Assembly: GCA_031422315.1 (NCBI GenBank)
Contig: JANOQN010000068.1
Span: forward strand, 62,001-126,000
Reading direction: 5' to 3'
Length of the DNA: 64,000 nucleotides
DNA from: JANNYA01 sp031422315
GTDB lineage: Bacteria > Pseudomonadota > Gammaproteobacteria > Xanthomonadales > SZUA-5
Part shown: piece after piece, positions 35,901 through 44,615 of the stretch
How positions within the stretch are numbered: position 1 is the first letter of the stretch
Layout of the letters: every line of letters starts with the position of its first letter
Program-made: the position numbers and the translations under genes
The notes under the pieces: generated by a model
What the model saw: only the letters and a program-made list of their open reading frames with translations
What the model was told of the DNA's origin: nothing
The model's database searches: none

Positions 35901-36527
35901 TTGCGTTGCGTGTGCAACATTAAAAAATCAAAACACGTAAAATTTAAGTCCGCTAATATTCAGGCCGCGATTGTGCAAGAAGATACATCAACACTTTTTA
36001 ACGGGCGCTGGCTGAGGCTCAAAAAACGCGGTCGCTGGGAATATGTCGAGCGCACCAATCCGATTGGCGCCGCCGTAATTGTGGCAGTCACGCCAGACGA
36101 TACATTACTACTGGTTGAGCAATTTCGCGTGCCGATTCAGGCGCGCACGATTGAATTTCCCGCAGGTTTGATCGGCGATGATGGTAAGGCTGAAGCCCCC
36201 GAAGTTTGCGCTGCACGTGAGCTTGAGGAAGAAACCGGCTGGCGCGCACAGCATTTGCAGTTCGTACAAGGCGGCCCGACTTCAGCTGGCATGTCCACCG
36301 AAACCATGCAGTTTTTCAGAGCCAGCAGGTTACAACGCGTCAGCGCTGGCGGTGGCGTGGCCGGTGAGGCCATCGTGGTGCATGAGATAGCGCTCGCATT
36401 GGCGCCAAGTTTTATCGCCGAACGTGCGGCGCAAGGGTTTTCAATTGATCCCAAAGTATACGCGGGGCTCTATTTCGCGCACTTTGACACTTCAGGCGAG
36501 CCGCTTCCGGATAATTGGTGGCGTTAG
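35901..36527 (+). CDS. NUDIX hydrolase, ADP-ribose pyrophosphatase-like
   Basis: This protein of up to 208 aa has a complete NUDIX box: G-DDGKA-E-APEVCAA-RELEEETGW, binding divalent metal and cleaving nucleoside diphosphate-X compounds. VEQFRVPIQARTIEFPAGLI upstream fits the ADP-ribose pyrophosphatase/NudF-like class. The start is uncertain: TTG 35901 gives an unusual basic N-terminus, and GTG 35973 is also possible; neither has a strong ribosome-binding site. The 3' end overlaps convergent lptB by 4 bp. Confidence 0.85.
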   Translation: MRCVCNIKKSKHVKFKSANIQAAIVQEDTSTLFNGRWLRLKKRGRWEYVERTNPIGAAVIVAVTPDDTLLLVEQFRVPIQARTIEFPAGLIGDDGKAEAPEVCAARELEEETGWRAQHLQFVQGGPTSAGMSTETMQFFRASRLQRVSAGGGVAGEAIVVHEIALALAPSFIAERAAQGFSIDPKVYAGLYFAHFDTSGEPLPDNWWR

Positions 36528-37243
36528 AGCTTAAATTCTTGGCCTAAATACACTTTTCGTACTTCTGGATTTTCCAACAGCTCATCGGGCACGCCTTCGG
36601 CCAGCACGACGCCGTCGTTCAGCACGTAGGCGCGATCACAAATGCCAAGCGTTTCGCGAACATTGTGATCGGTTACTAGTACGCCGATCCCGAGGTTCTT
36701 TAAATGCCGGACGATTTTTTGAATTTCGCCAACGCTGATCGGATCAACACCAGCAAACGGTTCGTCTAGCAGTACGATTTTCGGGTGCGCAGCCAACGCG
36801 CGTGCAATTTCAACACGGCGGCGCTCGCCACCCGACAGCGAAATTCCAATCGAATCAACAATGTGTTCGATATGCAGCTCAGCTAAAAGACGCTCGAGTT
36901 CGGCTTCCCGGTTTTTGCGGTCAAGTTTTGGATTTAACTCCAGAACCAAGCGAATATTGTCGCCTACACTAAGTTTTCGAAAAACCGAGGCTTCTTGTGG
37001 CAAATAACCAACGCCAGCCAACGCGCGCGCATGCATCGGCAGTTTGGTCACGTCTTGACCATTCAACGTAATGCGCCCGCCGTTAGGTCTAATCAACCCG
37101 ACAATCATATAAAAGCAGGTGGTTTTTCCGGCTCCGTTAGGCCCTAACAGTCCGACTACCTCGCCGGGTGCGATTTGGCAGGAAAAATCCCGAACTACGG
37201 TTCGCCCACCGTAGCTTTTAACGAGGCGCTCAGCAATTAGCAT
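36524..37243 (-). CDS. lptB: LPS export ABC transporter ATPase LptB
   Basis: This 239-aa ATPase powers LPS extraction with LptFG. It has Walker A GPNGAGKT, Q-loop PQEAS, signature LSGGERRRVEIARAL, Walker B IVLLDEPFAGVDP, switch DHN, and the C-terminal KVYLGQEFKL typical of LptB. Its usual neighbours lptA/lptC and rpoN are absent: an unknown-function gene lies upstream and a NUDIX gene converges on it. Confidence 0.96.
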   Translation of the reverse strand: MLIAERLVKSYGGRTVVRDFSCQIAPGEVVGLLGPNGAGKTTCFYMIVGLIRPNGGRITLNGQDVTKLPMHARALAGVGYLPQEASVFRKLSVGDNIRLVLELNPKLDRKNREAELERLLAELHIEHIVDSIGISLSGGERRRVEIARALAAHPKIVLLDEPFAGVDPISVGEIQKIVRHLKNLGIGVLVTDHNVRETLGICDRAYVLNDGVVLAEGVPDELLENPEVRKVYLGQEFKL

Positions 37244-37313
37244 GTGGGTGTTGTCAAAGATCGAAGGCTGGAGTGTGGAGCTGCTACCCCGCTTAAACGC
37301 TGAACACGGTTAA

Positions 37314-38192
37314 TTAACCACCCAGTTTTGATTTGATCATTGATAACAGTCCGGTCGGCTTTTGTGCGTTCGGGTCCTTCGCCCTGGCGCGCACGAATCC
37401 CAGCGCTGCATAGCCATTGAGACAGCCCAGCACTTCTTTGGGCGCAACAGCAAGTCGAAGCGCCGCATCACTGACCCCAGCGAATTCGCTAAATGCCGAT
37501 GCGATTCGATCATGCCCAGCGGCACGGCCAAAGCCAACCACTTGGCGTATTTGGAATTCTTGATCCTGATGATTGCCCATCATGAATGCGTCTTTGGCGC
37601 TAACCACACCTAAAAAATAGAGAAAGGGCGACAAGCTCGCTTGCGTCTCTTCACTTTTCAAGTTTGATTCCTGCGAAATTTGACCCCAAGTTGCCGTGTC
37701 GTTGTAAAGCTTTTTCAGTAAATCTGAGCGATTAAAGCCTTTGCACCGAAAATTTTGCGCCAATCGATCAACTTTTACGGATGCGCCATCGCCAAACCGT
37801 ATTTCAAATATGCCAGGCCCCGGTGCACGCAACGCGCTAAGCAAGGCACCCAAATCGCTGTTTGCGCTAAAGGCAGGCTCGCGAACCTGCGAAAAACGAG
37901 GGGTGGTGGAGCGAAATGCAGCAGGACTTGGGTTCTTTTTCAAATCCGCTAGCATTTTCTTAATGCCCCCTAATACGAGTGGACGCATAAGCTGCGCGCG
38001 CGCCGAGCCGTCGGGCGCAATTAGATCGTAAGCACTTGCATTAGCAATAAGCCGATAGCTGTAGCTGTTCGGTGCTACGCCGAGAGAAGTTCGAATCCGG
38101 CCGTCTAAATCGGCATCAAGTTGAGAGAGCAGGGAGTTGAAAACGCGCTGTTCTGCCACACTCATTACGCTAATATCTAAATTAATTTCCAT
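37314..38192 (-). CDS. Unrecognised 292-aa protein upstream of lptB
   Basis: I do not recognise this family. There is no signal peptide or membrane helix. From ATG 38192 it has a helical N-terminal region (MSVAEQRVFNSLLSQLDADLDGRI), a Pro/Ser linker, then FEIRFGDGASVKVDRLAQNFRCKGF followed by a helix-rich part (DLLKKLYNDTATWGQISQESN, ASLSPFLYFLGVVSAKDA) that resembles a PATAN-like winged helix. The C-terminal helix ends LLSMIKSKLGG. It shares strand with lptB (70-bp gap), so it may be co-transcribed. It could be a regulatory or adaptor protein. Confidence 0.5.
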   Translation of the reverse strand: MEINLDISVMSVAEQRVFNSLLSQLDADLDGRIRTSLGVAPNSYSYRLIANASAYDLIAPDGSARAQLMRPLVLGGIKKMLADLKKNPSPAAFRSTTPRFSQVREPAFSANSDLGALLSALRAPGPGIFEIRFGDGASVKVDRLAQNFRCKGFNRSDLLKKLYNDTATWGQISQESNLKSEETQASLSPFLYFLGVVSAKDAFMMGNHQDQEFQIRQVVGFGRAAGHDRIASAFSEFAGVSDAALRLAVAPKEVLGCLNGYAALGFVRARAKDPNAQKPTGLLSMIKSKLGG

Positions 38193-38397
38193 ATTTCCGC
38201 GCGCCACCAAACGAACTTAACAGTAGCGATATTGGGCTAAAATTGCACCCAAAAACTTGAGGGATATGCAGGTTCGCAAATTTCGCCAGAGCTGTTTGGT
38301 TTGCTCAGAGGCGCGTCTGATTTGGATTTGTATGCCGCATTTGTGATTTGCGTATTGGAGTGCTTGCGGCTCAAAACGCCGACAATAATTTTCAAAT

Positions 38398-38474
38398 TGG
38401 TCGGAGCGGCGAGATTTGAACTCGCGACCCCCACCACCCCAAGGTGGTGCGCTACCAGGCTGCGCTACGCCCCG
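38398..38474 (-). tRNA. tRNA-Pro (anticodon GGG)
   Basis: This 77-nt cloverleaf on the minus strand has acceptor CGGGGCG/CGCTCCG (one G-U pair), the anticodon stem CCACC/GGTGG with loop TTGGGGT (anticodon GGG), a GAGTTCAAATCTC-type T arm (loop TTCAAAT), and an encoded 3' ACCA. It follows merR and ihfA, the usual tRNA-Pro location in this gene block. Confidence 0.96.
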
Positions 38475-38541
38475 ACTGCTTTGAAAAGTATTGAATGCTA
38501 CTGCATTTCAACTGAGCCCGAATTGTAGCCGAATTTGGCGG

Positions 38542-38946
38542 CTAACCAATCATCGTAGCGGGGTGATCAAATGGAGTGTTCAGCATGTGCAGCAGCTCTT
38601 CAAGCTCGCCGCGAATTTCGCGAATAACAACGCCCGCACTGGTGGCTTTTTTAACTTGCGCTTTAGTGGGTGTGTGCTGATCGGCTTCAATTTGTAAGCG
38701 TGCGCCACCAATCGTAAAGCCTTGATCGTAAAGTAAGCCGCGGATTTGACGAATCAAAAACACATCGTGACGCTGGTAGTAACGCCGATTACCCCGTCGT
38801 TTGACCGGATTAAGCGTGGAAAACTCTTGTTCCCAGTAGCGCAGCACATGCGGCTTCACCCCGCACAGCTCACTTACCTCACCGATAGTGAAGTAGCGCT
38901 TAGCCGGAATCGGCGGAAGTTCGTTATTACTGCCCGGATCCAGCAT
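38542..38946 (-). CDS. MerR-family transcriptional regulator
   Basis: This 134-aa protein has the MerR winged helix YFTIGEVSELCGVKPHVLRYWEQEF (residues about 18-42), RRGNRRYYQRHDVFLIRQIRGLLYDQGFTIGGAR and a C-terminal helix. It is the short MerR-like gene that follows ihfA in many gammaproteobacteria; its start lies inside the ihfA coding end (20-bp overlap). Its target is unknown. Confidence 0.9.
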   Translation of the reverse strand: MLDPGSNNELPPIPAKRYFTIGEVSELCGVKPHVLRYWEQEFSTLNPVKRRGNRRYYQRHDVFLIRQIRGLLYDQGFTIGGARLQIEADQHTPTKAQVKKATSAGVVIREIRGELEELLHMLNTPFDHPATMIG

Positions 38947-39226
38947 GGACTTCGACTCGCGCCTTCAACTTTAAACCAGGGCGGAAGGTTACCACGCGCC
39001 GCGCCGAAATCGGGATTTCTTTTCCAGTTTTTGGATTTCTTCCGGGCCGCTGGCTCTTATCGCGCAGGTCGAAATTTCCGAATCCAGAAATCTTTACATT
39101 CTTTCCTCGAGTGAGTGCAGCGCTGACCTCATCAAAAAAAGCATCAACAAATTCTTTTGCTTCGCGTTTGTTGAGTCCAACTTCCTCAAACAACACTTCT
39201 GCTATCTCGGCCTTAGTCAGCGCCAT
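38927..39226 (-). CDS. ihfA: Integration host factor subunit alpha
   Basis: This 99-aa subunit of the DNA-bending heterodimer IHF starts MALTKAEIAEVLFEEVGLNK; its body has VKISGFGNFDLRDKSQRPGRNPKTGKEIPISARRVVTFRPG, including the intercalating Pro of the R-x-G-R-N-P-K arm. It sits in the conserved pheT-ihfA-merR order. Confidence 0.97.
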   Translation of the reverse strand: MALTKAEIAEVLFEEVGLNKREAKEFVDAFFDEVSAALTRGKNVKISGFGNFDLRDKSQRPGRNPKTGKEIPISARRVVTFRPGLKLKARVEVHAGSGQ

Positions 39227-39322
39227 CGGGGTTCCTTTTGCGTTACTGCATATTCGTAAATTATCGAGAACGGCGCTTCTTCGTCGTTATCTAGCGCACG
39301 CATTCTTACATCTATTTGCTGT

Positions 39323-41689
39323 TTATCGCCTCAGCTCGCCGCCGTGGGTGGTTTGCACTGCCGTGACTACACGCGTGATCGCCGCATCGATTTCTTGCTC
39401 GCTTAAGGTGCGCGAAATATCCTGAAAAATCAAGCTGATGGCCAAACTTTTGTGTGCCTCAGGCAGGCCTAGGCCGCGATATACATCAAAGCAATCGAGC
39501 CCAATCAACGCGCTACCTGCGCTTTGGCCAACACAGATTTTGAGTTCGTTCCAGGATACCGTTTCAGCCAAAACAAACGCTAAATCCCGGCGCACGCTTG
39601 GGAATTTCGACAATGGTGCAAATTGAGCTACGCGCTGGGATTGCACAACGGCAAGTTCAATCTCGAATACCAAAACACTACCGCGCACATCAAGCGAGCG
39701 TTTTAACTCAGGGTGTAATTCGCCCAAAAAGCCGACGCAGAGCCCATCCACATGCACGCTCGCGCTTCGACCAGGATGCAGGTAACTAGGGCGCAGTGCT
39801 GAATCAGCCGCGCCTTCAAAATGCGCGTCCGCTAACAATGCGCCAACGTCGCCTTTAACGTCATAAAAATCAACCGCGCGCGCTGTGCTTGACCATTGTT
39901 CTGCAGCGGCGCTACCGGTGACTACACCGGCAATGACGTTTTTCTCAAGCAAGCCTTGCTCATGAAAACTCACGCCCATTTCAAAGAACCGCACGCGATC
40001 AATCTGTCGGCGCTGGTTGTAAACAACCGCCTGCATCAAGCCAGGCAGAAGGGAAGGGCGCATGCTATCAATATCGTTTGATAGCGGGTTTTTTATAGCA
40101 ACGCCTTGCATGCCCCACGCTTTCAACAAGCTGGCGCTAGTGAATGCAAAGGTGATGGCTTCTTGATAGCCGCGCGCGAGTAGAACGTGGCGAACATCGA
40201 CATCCGCGCGAACACTTTCAATCTGCGTTTCAGGCGCCAATGCAAGCGTCGGCAGCGTGGTCGGAATGTGTTCGTAGCCAAAAACCCTGGCGACTTCTTC
40301 GGCTAAATCCGCTTCGATAGCGATATCAAAGCGCGAATACGGTACCTGCGTATTCCAAACGCCCGATGCATCGTCAAAACTTACTGAAAAACCCAAGGCC
40401 GTCAAAATGGCAGTGACTTCGGCGTCAGCAATCGCGAGCCCGAGAATCGCCGCCAAATAGCGCCGCCGCAGCGTTACGGTCACTTGCGCTGGTAGCGCGC
40501 TGCTTTCGGTTATCTGCTGCGGGCCTGCTTTGCCGCCGCAAATTTCCATTAGCAGCGACGTAGCGCGCGCTAACGCAACATCCGGTAAAGTAGGGTCAAC
40601 ACCGCGCTCAAACCTGTGGCTCGAGTCCGTATGCAAACTCAATTTGCGCGCTTTCCCCATAATGGCGCTTGGGGCGAAATGTGCAGCTTCAAATACGATA
40701 TTGCGGGTTGCATCCGTGACCCGAGCGCGCATACCGCCCATCACGCCGGCCACCGCTAGTGCGCCTGCAGCATCAGCAATCGCAAGCATATCCGGGCTTA
40801 GCGTTACGGTTTGACCATCCAACAGTTCGAGCTGTTCACCAGATTCTGCATAGCGCACGCAAATTCCGCCCTGCAATAGGTCAAAATCGAAACCGTGCAT
40901 GGGCTGGCCGGTTTCCAGCATGACGAAATTAGTAATGTCCACCACCGGATGAATGCTGCGAATGCCAGATCGGCGCAGTTTTTCTTTCATCCAAAGCGGT
41001 GTTTTTGCCGCTGAATTTATTTCGCGCACGACGGCACTTGCGTAGCGCGGACATGCATCAGGCGCGGCAATGCTAACGGCAATCACATCAGCTATTTGCG
41101 GCGAGCAATTGTTCGCAGGCCGTGCAAGCGCAGGACGATCAAACAACGCACACAGCTCACGCGTTAGCCCGGTTAGGCCTAAGCAATCGCTGCGATTCGG
41201 CGTCATTTTCAGCTCGACGATTTGATCGTCTAGATCAAGATACCTGCGTAAATCCATGCCAACCGGGGCATCAGTGGGAAGCTCAAACAGGCCATCATTT
41301 TCAATCGGCATGCCAAGCTCGCTGGTTGAACACAGCATGCCGAATGATTCCACGCCGCGCAGCTTGCCCACTTTTATCACCAGTCCGGGCAAATTTGCGC
41401 CAAACATGGCGAGTGGCGCTTTTAACCCTATCCTGGCATTGGGTGCGCCGCAGACAATTTGCAACAGCGAACTAGTGCCCGCATTCACACTACAAATTCG
41501 CAGGCGATCAGCTTCAGGGTGCGGCTGGCAATCAATGATTTCAGCGACGAGAACACCGTCAAAAATACCCGCAACCGCCGTCGCCGATTCGACTTCAAGC
41601 CCGGCAGCGGTGAGTTTATCCAGCAACTGTGCGCTGGTGATGCCCGATAAATCCACGCATTCGCGCAACCAAGATTCAGAAATTTTCAT
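39323..41689 (-). CDS. pheT: Phenylalanyl-tRNA synthetase beta subunit
   Basis: This 788-aa subunit of the (alpha beta)2 enzyme includes an N-terminal tRNA-binding EMAP-like domain (residues about 40-150, GVLVAEIIDCQPHPEADRLRIC), the B3/B4 editing region (RYLDLDDQIVELKMTPNRSDCLG), the B5 domain, a catalytic-like core and a C-terminal ferredoxin-fold anticodon domain (LSKFPSVRRDLAFVLAE). Length is standard. Confidence 0.97.
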   Translation of the reverse strand: MKISESWLRECVDLSGITSAQLLDKLTAAGLEVESATAVAGIFDGVLVAEIIDCQPHPEADRLRICSVNAGTSSLLQIVCGAPNARIGLKAPLAMFGANLPGLVIKVGKLRGVESFGMLCSTSELGMPIENDGLFELPTDAPVGMDLRRYLDLDDQIVELKMTPNRSDCLGLTGLTRELCALFDRPALARPANNCSPQIADVIAVSIAAPDACPRYASAVVREINSAAKTPLWMKEKLRRSGIRSIHPVVDITNFVMLETGQPMHGFDFDLLQGGICVRYAESGEQLELLDGQTVTLSPDMLAIADAAGALAVAGVMGGMRARVTDATRNIVFEAAHFAPSAIMGKARKLSLHTDSSHRFERGVDPTLPDVALARATSLLMEICGGKAGPQQITESSALPAQVTVTLRRRYLAAILGLAIADAEVTAILTALGFSVSFDDASGVWNTQVPYSRFDIAIEADLAEEVARVFGYEHIPTTLPTLALAPETQIESVRADVDVRHVLLARGYQEAITFAFTSASLLKAWGMQGVAIKNPLSNDIDSMRPSLLPGLMQAVVYNQRRQIDRVRFFEMGVSFHEQGLLEKNVIAGVVTGSAAAEQWSSTARAVDFYDVKGDVGALLADAHFEGAADSALRPSYLHPGRSASVHVDGLCVGFLGELHPELKRSLDVRGSVLVFEIELAVVQSQRVAQFAPLSKFPSVRRDLAFVLAETVSWNELKICVGQSAGSALIGLDCFDVYRGLGLPEAHKSLAISLIFQDISRTLSEQEIDAAITRVVTAVQTTHGGELRR

Positions 41690-41717
41690 AAGAGAAGTCG
41701 CCTTGAATCAGTTTGAA

Positions 41718-42710
41718 TCAGTTGAACTGCGCTAAAAATCGCACATCGTTCTCGAAGAACGCCCGTAAATCATTGACGCCATACCGCAGCATAGTGAAGC
41801 GCTCCACGCCTAAGCCAAACGCAAAACCACTGTAGCGCTCGGGGTCAATACCGCCCGCTCTCAACACGTTCGGATGTACCATGCCGCAGCCTAAAACCTC
41901 TAACCAGCTGGTTTTGCCATCGCGCGTCCAGGCAATATCAACCTCCGCGGACGGCTCGGTAAATGGAAAATAGCTGGGGCGAAAGCGCATTTCAAAGTCT
42001 TGTTCGAAAAACGCGCGCACAAAATGTTTGAGCAGCCCTTTTAGATCTGCGAAGCTAACGTTTTCGGCGATGTATAAGCCTTCGACCTGATGAAACATCG
42101 GCGAATGCGTTTGATCGGAATCGCTGCGATAAACCTTGCCAGCGGCTATCACTTTAATCGGCGGCGTGCGCGTTTTCATCGCGCGAATTTGCACAGGGCT
42201 TGTGTGCGTGCGCAGCAAGCGGCCATCGTCGAAATAAAACGTGTCGTGCATCGCGCGCGCCGGGTGGTGCGGCGGGAAGTTCAGCGCTTCAAAATTGTGG
42301 AAGTCATCTTCAATTTCCGGGCCTTCAACCATTTCAAAGCCCATGCTGTGAAAAATTTGCCGCATGCGTTCCAGCGTTTTGGAAATCGGGTGAAGGCCAA
42401 AGTGTTCAGAGTTTCGGCCGGGCAGGGTGACATCGATGGACTCACTTGCCAATTTGCTGGCCAGTTCGGCGGCATCAAACTGCGCTTTTCGCGCGTTAAG
42501 CGCGCTGACTACGCGATCTTTGCACTGATTGACTTTTGCGCCCTCAAGCTTGCGCGTTTCCGGGTCAAGCCCACCGAGCAGCTTCATGCGCTCAGTAATT
42601 TCACCCTTTTTGCCAAGAAAATCGACGCGAATTTGTTCGAGCGCAGCGCTGTCTGCGGCTTGCTTTACTTGGGCTTCGGCCAATTCGGCCAGCTTGTTTA
42701 AATCGCTCAT
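41718..42710 (-). CDS. pheS: Phenylalanyl-tRNA synthetase alpha subunit
   Basis: This 330-aa catalytic class II subunit has an N-terminal coiled coil (1-90), motif 1 near HPISKTLERMRQIF, motif 2 in MKTRTPPIKVIAAGKVYRSD and motif 3 in YSGFAFGLGVERFTMLRYG. The start at 42710 (MSDLNKL) is supported by GGGAG a few bases upstream. No Phe-rich pheM-type leader was found in the 250 bp before it. Confidence 0.97.
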   Translation of the reverse strand: MSDLNKLAELAEAQVKQAADSAALEQIRVDFLGKKGEITERMKLLGGLDPETRKLEGAKVNQCKDRVVSALNARKAQFDAAELASKLASESIDVTLPGRNSEHFGLHPISKTLERMRQIFHSMGFEMVEGPEIEDDFHNFEALNFPPHHPARAMHDTFYFDDGRLLRTHTSPVQIRAMKTRTPPIKVIAAGKVYRSDSDQTHSPMFHQVEGLYIAENVSFADLKGLLKHFVRAFFEQDFEMRFRPSYFPFTEPSAEVDIAWTRDGKTSWLEVLGCGMVHPNVLRAGGIDPERYSGFAFGLGVERFTMLRYGVNDLRAFFENDVRFLAQFN

Positions 42711-42769
42711 GCGCGCTCCCAAAATTGCTCGGTATAGTTCGGTTTGAATTCGATTGAGTGTCTAATGAC

Positions 42770-42803
42770 AAAAAAGGGAAGCCCCGTTGCTTGAGCTTCC
42801 CTT
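42770..42803 (-). terminator. Rho-independent terminator/attenuator between rplT and pheS
   Basis: On the minus strand AAGGGAAGC, a 12-nt loop, GCTTCCCTT and then T-run. It lies about 160 bp after rplT and 60 bp before pheS. A second T-rich side makes it bidirectional in form. It could set the ratio of ribosomal-protein to synthetase expression. Confidence 0.8.
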
Positions 42804-42836
42804 GTTTTTTTACAGCTTAGCGGCAAGTGACTACCT

Positions 42837-42960
42837 ATTCCATTTCTAAATCAGAGGGATAACAAGGCGGCGAAGTGAGGATCGACGAAGGCGTACACAA
42901 GGTACGTCTAGGAGACCGGAGAGAGCCAACGCAGTTAGCGCTTTGATCTAGAATTGGAAT
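42837..42960. repeat. 124-bp imperfect palindromic element abutting the rplT stop codon
   Basis: The ends are complementary over about 30 bp: left ATTCCATTTCTAAATCA, right (reverse complement) ATTCCAATTCTAGATCA. The interior has ACAAGGCGGCGA, a GTAC-ACAAG-GTAC hairpin, and GAGAGCCAACGCAG. The CAAGGCG and CAACGCAG landmarks recur in the element at 45055-45140. The last base is the first base of the rplT stop, so it is transcribed as the rplT 3' UTR and can fold into one long stem. Confidence 0.65.
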
Positions 42961-43634
42961 TACTCAGCGCGGCCTGCATTCAATCTATCCTGCAACACTT
43001 TCAGCTCGTCCATTTTGCCCGCAGCGGCAAGCGATGCTTGCTCAGCCCAGGTGCTTGGATCGTGCGAAGCGTAGCGAGCGCCACCGCTTAACAGCACTTC
43101 TTTCATGCGATCAACCGAGGTTTCGGCAAGCTCTGCAAATCGCGTAATGCCTGCGGCAACAAACAATTCAGCAATTTTTGGGCCTATGCCTTCGATCAGC
43201 TTCAGATCATCACCACCGGCTAAAACTTTAACAGCCTTGACTTTAACCGGCGGAGCAACAGGCGCTGCGGCTGGCGCTTGATTCAACTTGGCTTTCGCCA
43301 TGTCAACCAGCTTGGTAAATGCAGCCATATCATGCACGGCCAAATCGGCCAACACTTTACGGTCTAACAAAATACCGGCTTTCTTTAATCCACCCATCAT
43401 TTTGCTATATGAAATGCCGCAAATGCGTGCACCGGCGCCGATACGAACAATCCAGAGCGAACGATAATCACGTTTTTTCTGTTTTCGGCCGATATAGGCG
43501 TATTGCAGCGCCTTGGTGACGGCCTGTTTGGCAACGCGATAGACCTTGCGGCGTGCGTTGTAATAGCCCTTAGCTTGGGCGAGTAACTTGCTATGACGAC
43601 GACGGGCGGTTACGCCCCGTTTTACACGAGCCAT
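42960..43634 (-). CDS. rplT: Ribosomal protein L20 with C-terminal helix-hairpin-helix extension
   Basis: Residues 1-118 are a normal L20 (GVTARRRHSKLLAQAKGYYNARRKVYRVA, QKKRDYRSLWIVRI), which binds 23S rRNA early in assembly and usually represses its own operon. The protein then continues for over 100 residues: an Ala/Pro/Val/Lys linker (119-140) and a domain starting DDLKLIEGIGPKIAELFVAAGI (142-163), followed by RFAELAETSVDRMKEVLL and HDPSTWAEQASLAAAGKMDELKVLQDRL. IEGIGPKIAE is a helix-hairpin-helix. Similar tails occur on L21 in Bacteroidetes (from memory). The reading frame is clean, so this is a true fusion. Confidence 0.95.
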   Translation of the reverse strand: MARVKRGVTARRRHSKLLAQAKGYYNARRKVYRVAKQAVTKALQYAYIGRKQKKRDYRSLWIVRIGAGARICGISYSKMMGGLKKAGILLDRKVLADLAVHDMAAFTKLVDMAKAKLNQAPAAAPVAPPVKVKAVKVLAGGDDLKLIEGIGPKIAELFVAAGITRFAELAETSVDRMKEVLLSGGARYASHDPSTWAEQASLAAAGKMDELKVLQDRLNAGRAE

Positions 43635-43669
43635 TGATTAACTCCTCAAAATTATCTGAAACGCTACGC

Positions 43670-43867
43670 TTAAGCGTAGGGCAACATGCGCGCGACGCGG
43701 CCTGCGTCCTCGGCACGAACGTGATTTGGACCGCGCAAATTGCGTTTACGCTTGGTCGATTTCTTCGTCAGAATGTGGCTTTTGAAGGCGTGGCCGCACT
43801 TAAACTTGCCGCTACCGGTTTTCCGGAAGCGTTTAGCTGCCGCTCGATTTGTCTTGATTTTTGGCAT
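43670..43867 (-). CDS. rpmI: Ribosomal protein L35
   Basis: This 65-aa basic protein, MPKIKTNRAAAKRFRKTGSG..., is standard L35. ATG 43867 has AAGGAA six bases upstream. The same frame stays open upstream to TTG 43996, preceded by a strong AGGAG (44002-44006), so a 108-aa extended form or leader is formally possible; the extension has no L35 homology. Confidence 0.96.
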   Translation of the reverse strand: MPKIKTNRAAAKRFRKTGSGKFKCGHAFKSHILTKKSTKRKRNLRGPNHVRAEDAGRVARMLPYA

Positions 43868-43901
43868 GGTCATTTCCTTGCTTATAAACGCCGTCAGTGG
43901 C

Positions 43902-43929
43902 GGCCAATTGAGTAAAAATTCAATAGGCC
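43902..43929 (-). promoter_or_regulatory. Hairpin just upstream of rpmI, possible L20 operator
   Basis: GGCC-T-ATTGA, an 8-nt loop, TCAAT-T-GGCC: a 10-bp stem with one T-T mismatch, about 35 nt before the rpmI start. In E. coli, L20 binds structures in this leader to repress rpmI-rplT. The role here is inferred from position. Confidence 0.4.
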
Positions 43930-44084
43930 ACGCTTCAGGGACTGAACAGCGCGATGGTTTCGGTGCTGAGCACCCGCCCGTTAGAACGGACCGCAATAAA
44001 TCTCCTGTGGATTTCTGCGTTACGCCGTTGATGTTATCGCAAGCGTTTGATTCGATTGGTATTTCTAAGGCTCTACAAAAGCTG

Positions 44085-44615
44085 CTACTGCTTTGGCTTT
44101 CGCGGGGCGATCATCATACTCATAATTCGACCTTCAATCTTACTGCGCTGCTCGATCAACGCTTCTTCACGCAAATCTAAGTCGATTCTGTTCAGCATTT
44201 TATCGCCCAATTCCAGATGCGCCATTTCCCGGCCTTTGAAGCGCAAATTGATTTTGACTTTGTCGCCTTCGGCCAAAAAGCCGCGAATTTGTCGCATCTT
44301 GACGTCGTAATCGCCATCGTCTGTGCCTGGACGGAACTTCATCTCTTTGATTTCTACCGACTTTTGCTTCTTTTTCGCTTCGTGCGCTTTCTTTTGTAGC
44401 TCAAAGCGATACTTGCCAAAATCCATAATTCGACACACTGGCGGATCACTGTTCGGAACAATTTCTACTAAGTCCAGTTCAGCGTCACGCGCGCGTTTGA
44501 CAGCATCTAACCTTGCAACGACGCCGACATTTTCGCCAGTTTCATCAATTAAACGTACAAAGGGAACGCGAATGTCGTCATTTCGCCGTGTTTGGCGATC
44601 GGTTGGGGCAGCGAT
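44085..44615 (-). CDS. infC: Translation initiation factor IF-3, probable ATC start
   Basis: This 177-aa factor prevents premature 70S formation and checks the start codon. Residues include RRNDDIRVPFVRLIDETGENVGVV and the C-terminal KEMKFRPGTDDGDYDVKMRQIRGFL. No ATG, GTG or TTG lies at the expected start. CTGGAG at 44624-44629 stands eight bases before ATC GCT GCC CCA ACC, so ATC 44615 is chosen; IF-3 genes commonly use ATT/ATC/ATA for autoregulation. The next ATG would remove conserved residues. thrS, often upstream, is missing. Confidence 0.93.
   Translation of the reverse strand: MAAPTDRQTRRNDDIRVPFVRLIDETGENVGVVARLDAVKRARDAELDLVEIVPNSDPPVCRIMDFGKYRFELQKKAHEAKKKQKSVEIKEMKFRPGTDDGDYDVKMRQIRGFLAEGDKVKINLRFKGREMAHLELGDKMLNRIDLDLREEALIEQRSKIEGRIMSMMIAPRKPKQ

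Noticed and set aside
42711..42959. pheM-like leader peptide and attenuation of pheST
   Set aside because: A terminator is present, but no short ORF rich in Phe codons precedes it.
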